34,403 bases of DNA from Cyanocohniella sp. LLY (GTDB taxonomy: Bacteria > Cyanobacteriota > Cyanobacteriia > Cyanobacteriales > Nostocaceae), in NCBI GenBank assembly GCA_022241785.1, contig JAKOMP010000003.1:110521-144923 (forward strand), in the 5' to 3' direction. Below the pieces are notes generated by a model. That model did no database searches and had not been told where the DNA came from. It saw nothing but the letters and a program-made list of their open reading frames with translations. Of the stretch, positions 33,380 to 34,403 are shown in pieces. Within the stretch, counting starts at the first letter, position 1, and each line of letters begins with the position of its first letter. A program made the position numbers and the translations under genes.

Positions 33380-33931
33380 ATGACCTACATAACTAATACT
33401 CAGCAAGCACTTTTCGGTTCTTTCGTGAAAGATTCGCCTTCATCTGAACTGACTTCCGTTGAAATCAGCTTTTACGATCACGAAATTCACTGCGGAAACG
33501 AACTGATTGCCCGAATCACATACCAAGAGGATCTGACGCAACCGTGGGTAGTAATGGTAAACGGTGAACAAATCCATAGAGGAAGCACCTGGGCAAAAGC
33601 CTGGAGATATATCTGCACACATCACAAAGACGGAAGCCTGCCTGTACAGGAACAAGAAACCCCAGCCGCTACCACTGACAACGAAATCAAGTGCCAGATT
33701 GCTCAAGAGTGCGAAAAACATGGTTTTGAACTGCTCAACGACGGCATATATTCGAGCGATTTTAAGATAGGCGAAGTCGGCTATAACGGGGTGTGGTGGT
33801 ACATCCGAACGTTGTTAGGACGAGAAAATAAAGTCTTTTGTCAATCTGTAGCAGATGCGGTTCAAGGGTTGACAGTGGTCGGAGTTGAGTCTGTGTTGTG
33901 CGAGGATTTGCTGGACAAACCGTTAATATAA
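33380..33931 (+). CDS. Hypothetical protein, possible duplicated small domain
   Basis: 183 residues. The N-terminal half reads like a compact alpha/beta domain (ISFYDHEIHCGNELIARITY, PWVVMVNGEQIHRGSTWAKA with WRYICTHH) and the C-terminal half like another (IAQECEKHGFELLNDGIYSS, YNGVWWYIRTLLGRENKVFC). I do not recognise it; proteins like this occur in cyanobacterial accessory and plasmid regions. It has a gene of similar style 36 bp downstream. Confidence 0.6.
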   Translation: MTYITNTQQALFGSFVKDSPSSELTSVEISFYDHEIHCGNELIARITYQEDLTQPWVVMVNGEQIHRGSTWAKAWRYICTHHKDGSLPVQEQETPAATTDNEIKCQIAQECEKHGFELLNDGIYSSDFKIGEVGYNGVWWYIRTLLGRENKVFCQSVADAVQGLTVVGVESVLCEDLLDKPLI

Positions 33932-33967
33932 TCCCCTATTTTCTTGCACTTAATCTTCAAAAAAACA

Positions 33968-34255
33968 ATGAATAAACAACAAGAAGCGTGGGATATCCTC
34001 ATGGGTTTAGACAGGACACATTATGTGCTAACAGGTTTTTATACCTTGGGCGACGCGTATTTGATAAGCGATAAAAATCCCCAGTACAAAAACAAAATCG
34101 TGCTGGTTGAACATCGTGGGAAATTACAAATTAACCATTGGGATTACACTTGCAAAAAATCTGATTGCGGTAAGCAGCCAATCATCACAACCAATGGTGA
34201 CGATGGCAAAGGCAATCTCAAACGCAAGGCTCCGTCGCTGAAAGTTTATGAGTAA
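33968..34255 (+). CDS. Hypothetical protein
   Basis: About 95 residues from ATG 33968 (MNKQQEAWDILMGLDRTHYV); an upstream ATG at 33944 would add eight residues. Strand-rich middle (YTLGDAYLISDKN, KIVLVEHRGKLQINHWDYTC) and a basic end. Contains CKKSDCG, which could bind metal. Not recognised. The next gene starts inside its stop (ATGAGTAA), so the two are translationally coupled. Confidence 0.55.
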   Translation: MNKQQEAWDILMGLDRTHYVLTGFYTLGDAYLISDKNPQYKNKIVLVEHRGKLQINHWDYTCKKSDCGKQPIITTNGDDGKGNLKRKAPSLKVYE

Positions 34256-34403
34256 GCGCAAACCCCCAATTATCAAACACCCAATAAAGCTGCAAAGAGG
34301 CAGTTCCCAAAAAATAGTTTACAGAACCATCAAAAATATTCAACAACTGAAAAATAATCAAGCATTAGGAACTGCAACCATCAATAATCAATCATGTATG
34401 GTT
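34248..34403 (+). CDS. Hypothetical protein, 5' part, cut by window edge
   Basis: An ATG at 34248 overlaps the end of the preceding gene and the frame is open to the window end (52 codons). Sequence begins MSKRKPPIIKHPIKLQRGSS, strongly basic. The rest is outside the window; no function can be proposed. Confidence 0.5.
   Translation, partial: MSKRKPPIIKHPIKLQRGSSQKIVYRTIKNIQQLKNNQALGTATINNQSCMV

Overview
The window looks like accessory DNA from a filamentous (Nostocales-type) cyanobacterium. The evidence is many GCGATCGC (HIP1) octamers, ATTCGTA-type heptamer tandem repeats, small palindromic dispersed repeats, cyanobacterial IS630 and IS605-family elements, and an orange carotenoid protein (OCP) paralogue. 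No rRNA, tRNA, ribosomal protein or core metabolic operon was seen. It could be a chromosomal island or part of a large plasmid.

Positions 1-1180 hold the N-terminal part of a serine recombinase (running off the left edge), a dyad upstream of it, a seven-copy direct-repeat array with 20-22 and 32-33 bp spacing that resembles a Tn7-like transposon end or plasmid iterons, a 55-codon ORF, and a single orphan CRISPR-like repeat.

Positions 1185-15533 hold the main find, a four-gene leftward operon. In transcription order it encodes a SNF2-type helicase (DrmD-like), a 1300-residue Eco57I/DrmMI-like adenine-N6 methyltransferase, a UvrD-like helicase with a RelE/ParE-like domain at its N-terminus, and a 1790-residue DEAD/DEAH helicase with zinc ribbons, a DUF1998-like module and a C-terminal PD-(D/E)XK/Vsr-like nuclease domain. 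The first two genes follow the class 1 DISARM order, but separate drmA, drmB and drmC genes are absent. A consensus CRP-type site lies 210 bp upstream of the first gene. I infer an anti-phage system that is a rearranged DISARM/Druantia relative.

Positions 15750-21130 are a graveyard of insertions. They contain an EVE-domain tail, a small ORF split by an IS630 copy (TA duplication, 33-bp imperfect ends) whose transposase is itself broken by a 34-bp palindromic repeat, an IS605-type tnpB with a divergent ribbon-helix-helix gene and a right-end hairpin, excalibur and staphylococcal-nuclease-like fragments, a general-stress-type protein, and a pair of inverted palindromic repeats.

Positions 21131-29848 hold a DUF3616 protein, a membrane protein, an HNH-like protein with membrane segments, two nearly identical GNAT acetyltransferases about 4.06 kb apart, a zinc-ribbon protein, a DUF5674 gene with an overlapping partner (plus a broken copy of the partner's tail), a TetR/epimerase divergent pair with a palindromic operator, and an OCP paralogue that lacks the first ~39 residues of the family and sits just downstream of a 101-nt nested-hairpin element.

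Positions 29849-34403 contain hairpins, gene remnants, a DUF4385 protein, small helical proteins, an HTH remnant, an XRE regulator, and a set of unrecognised rightward genes, the last cut by the window edge.
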